A stretch of 64,000 nt of DNA from Nonomuraea sp. PA05 (GTDB taxonomy: Bacteria; Actinomycetota; Actinomycetes; Streptosporangiales; Streptosporangiaceae). The stretch covers positions 1 to 64,000 of the forward strand of contig NZ_VSEY01000014.1 of assembly GCF_008086045.1 (NCBI RefSeq). Direction: 5' to 3'. Shown one piece after another: positions 63,675 through 64,000 of this stretch (its first letter is position 1; each line of letters starts with the position of its first letter). A program made the translations under genes and the position numbers. A model generated the notes under the pieces. The model searched no databases. It saw only the letters and a program-made list of their open reading frames with translations, and was not told where the DNA came from.

Positions 63675-64000
63675 CTTCCGGGCAGGGCGACGATCAGGTC
63701 CACCTCCAGCAGCAGCCCCGGCATGAACAGTTTCGACACCTCGACCGTCGTGCTGGCCGGGGCCGTGCCGGTGATGTACTTCCTGCGCACCTGCCCGTAC
63801 GCGACCCGATCGTCCATGTCCGTCAGGTACGTCCTGACGAACGCGATGTCGTCGAACGTCGCCCCCTGATCGGCCAGGATGCGCGAGACGACCTGGAAGA
63901 CGTGCTCGGCCTGCTCCGCCATGGAGCCCTCGCCGACGACGTTGCCCTGCTCGTCGAAGGCTGCCTGGCCGGAGACGTAGAGCATGTCGCCGACGCGCAC
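63671..64000 (-). CDS. RidA family protein (5' end cut by the window)
   Basis: The last 109 residues of a RidA/YjgF-type protein, which hydrolyses reactive enamine/imine intermediates. VGDMLYVSGQAAFDEQGNVV, VVSRILADQGATFDDIAFVR and a final MPGLLLEVDLIVALPGS. The family Arg is replaced in the VRRKYITGTAPASTTVEVSK region by Ala-Ser-Thr context (APASTTVE), as in several actinobacterial subgroups. The true start lies beyond base 64000; about 20 residues are missing. Confidence 0.85.
   Translation of the reverse strand: MRVGDMLYVSGQAAFDEQGNVVGEGSMAEQAEHVFQVVSRILADQGATFDDIAFVRTYLTDMDDRVAYGQVRRKYITGTAPASTTVEVSKLFMPGLLLEVDLIVALPGS

Overview
The window is 64 kb of very GC-rich, gene-dense chromosomal DNA. 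Codon usage, abundant GTG/TTG starts, an actinobacterial integration host factor, PfkB and ADP-ribosylglycohydrolase families, GH46 chitosanase and an mre cluster all point to a filamentous actinomycete. Streptosporangiaceae (for example Nonomuraea-like) is my best guess, but this is inference from protein style only. I see no prophage, insertion sequence, CRISPR array or antibiotic cluster. Three tRNA genes are present and no rRNA.

Layout. 0.1-6.6 kb: Ski2-like RNA helicase, GNAT acetyltransferase, membrane acyltransferase, and a NarL-type two-component pair. 6.6-10.3 kb: an mIHF-type nucleoid protein, a GlcG/HbpS-like protein, and a ROK regulator divergent from an MFS exporter. 10.6-20.3 kb: the most distinctive locus. 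It is a LacI regulator behind two identical perfect palindromes, a CUT1 sugar ABC transporter without its own ATPase, four consecutive ADP-ribosylglycohydrolase paralogues (one with degenerate metal ligands) and a ribokinase-like PfkB kinase, almost all overlapping by 4 bp. It reads as an import-and-hydrolysis pathway for a ribosylated compound. 20.3-26.4 kb: GntR regulator, leuA behind a leucine-rich leader peptide and hairpin, nucleotidyltransferase, pyrF, a DUF6968/DUF2283-like protein and a HAD phosphatase.

26.4-30 kb: a YqhA-like membrane protein among three very small exported proteins, one with a TTG start in a tandem-repeat context; then an HxlR regulator divergent from a repeat-containing NADP-binding oxidoreductase, and endonuclease V. 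30-36.4 kb: a probable kynurenine formamidase fused to a dehydroquinase-like domain, kynurenine 3-monooxygenase, an acyl-CoA synthetase, a glutamine amidotransferase whose start region is duplicated, and a FolD homologue lacking the cyclohydrolase lysine next to an FchA-type cyclohydrolase. 36.4-45 kb: exported M1 peptidase, exported beta-propeller protein, GH46 chitosanase, an LLM oxidoreductase/FMN reductase pair, a CGNR regulator divergent from an MFS transporter, and a DUF4291 pseudogene. 45-47.2 kb: IclR regulator, a DUF59 protein and an amidohydrolase.

47.2-52.8 kb: the complete mreB-mreC-mreD-PBP2-RodA cell-wall elongation operon; MreB carries a proline-rich insertion of about 60 residues. 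52.9-58.1 kb: a helical-repeat protein, a SnoaL-like protein and a large membrane protein. 58.4-58.6 kb: tRNA-Gly, tRNA-Cys and tRNA-Val with a recognisable promoter and terminator. 58.7-64 kb: SDR, ferritin-like and hemerythrin proteins, an ArsR-type regulator with a perfect operator palindrome, histidine ammonia-lyase and a RidA-family gene cut by the window edge.

A recurring theme is short in-frame tandem repeats (9, 15, 18 and 42 bp units) inside or just before otherwise ordinary genes.
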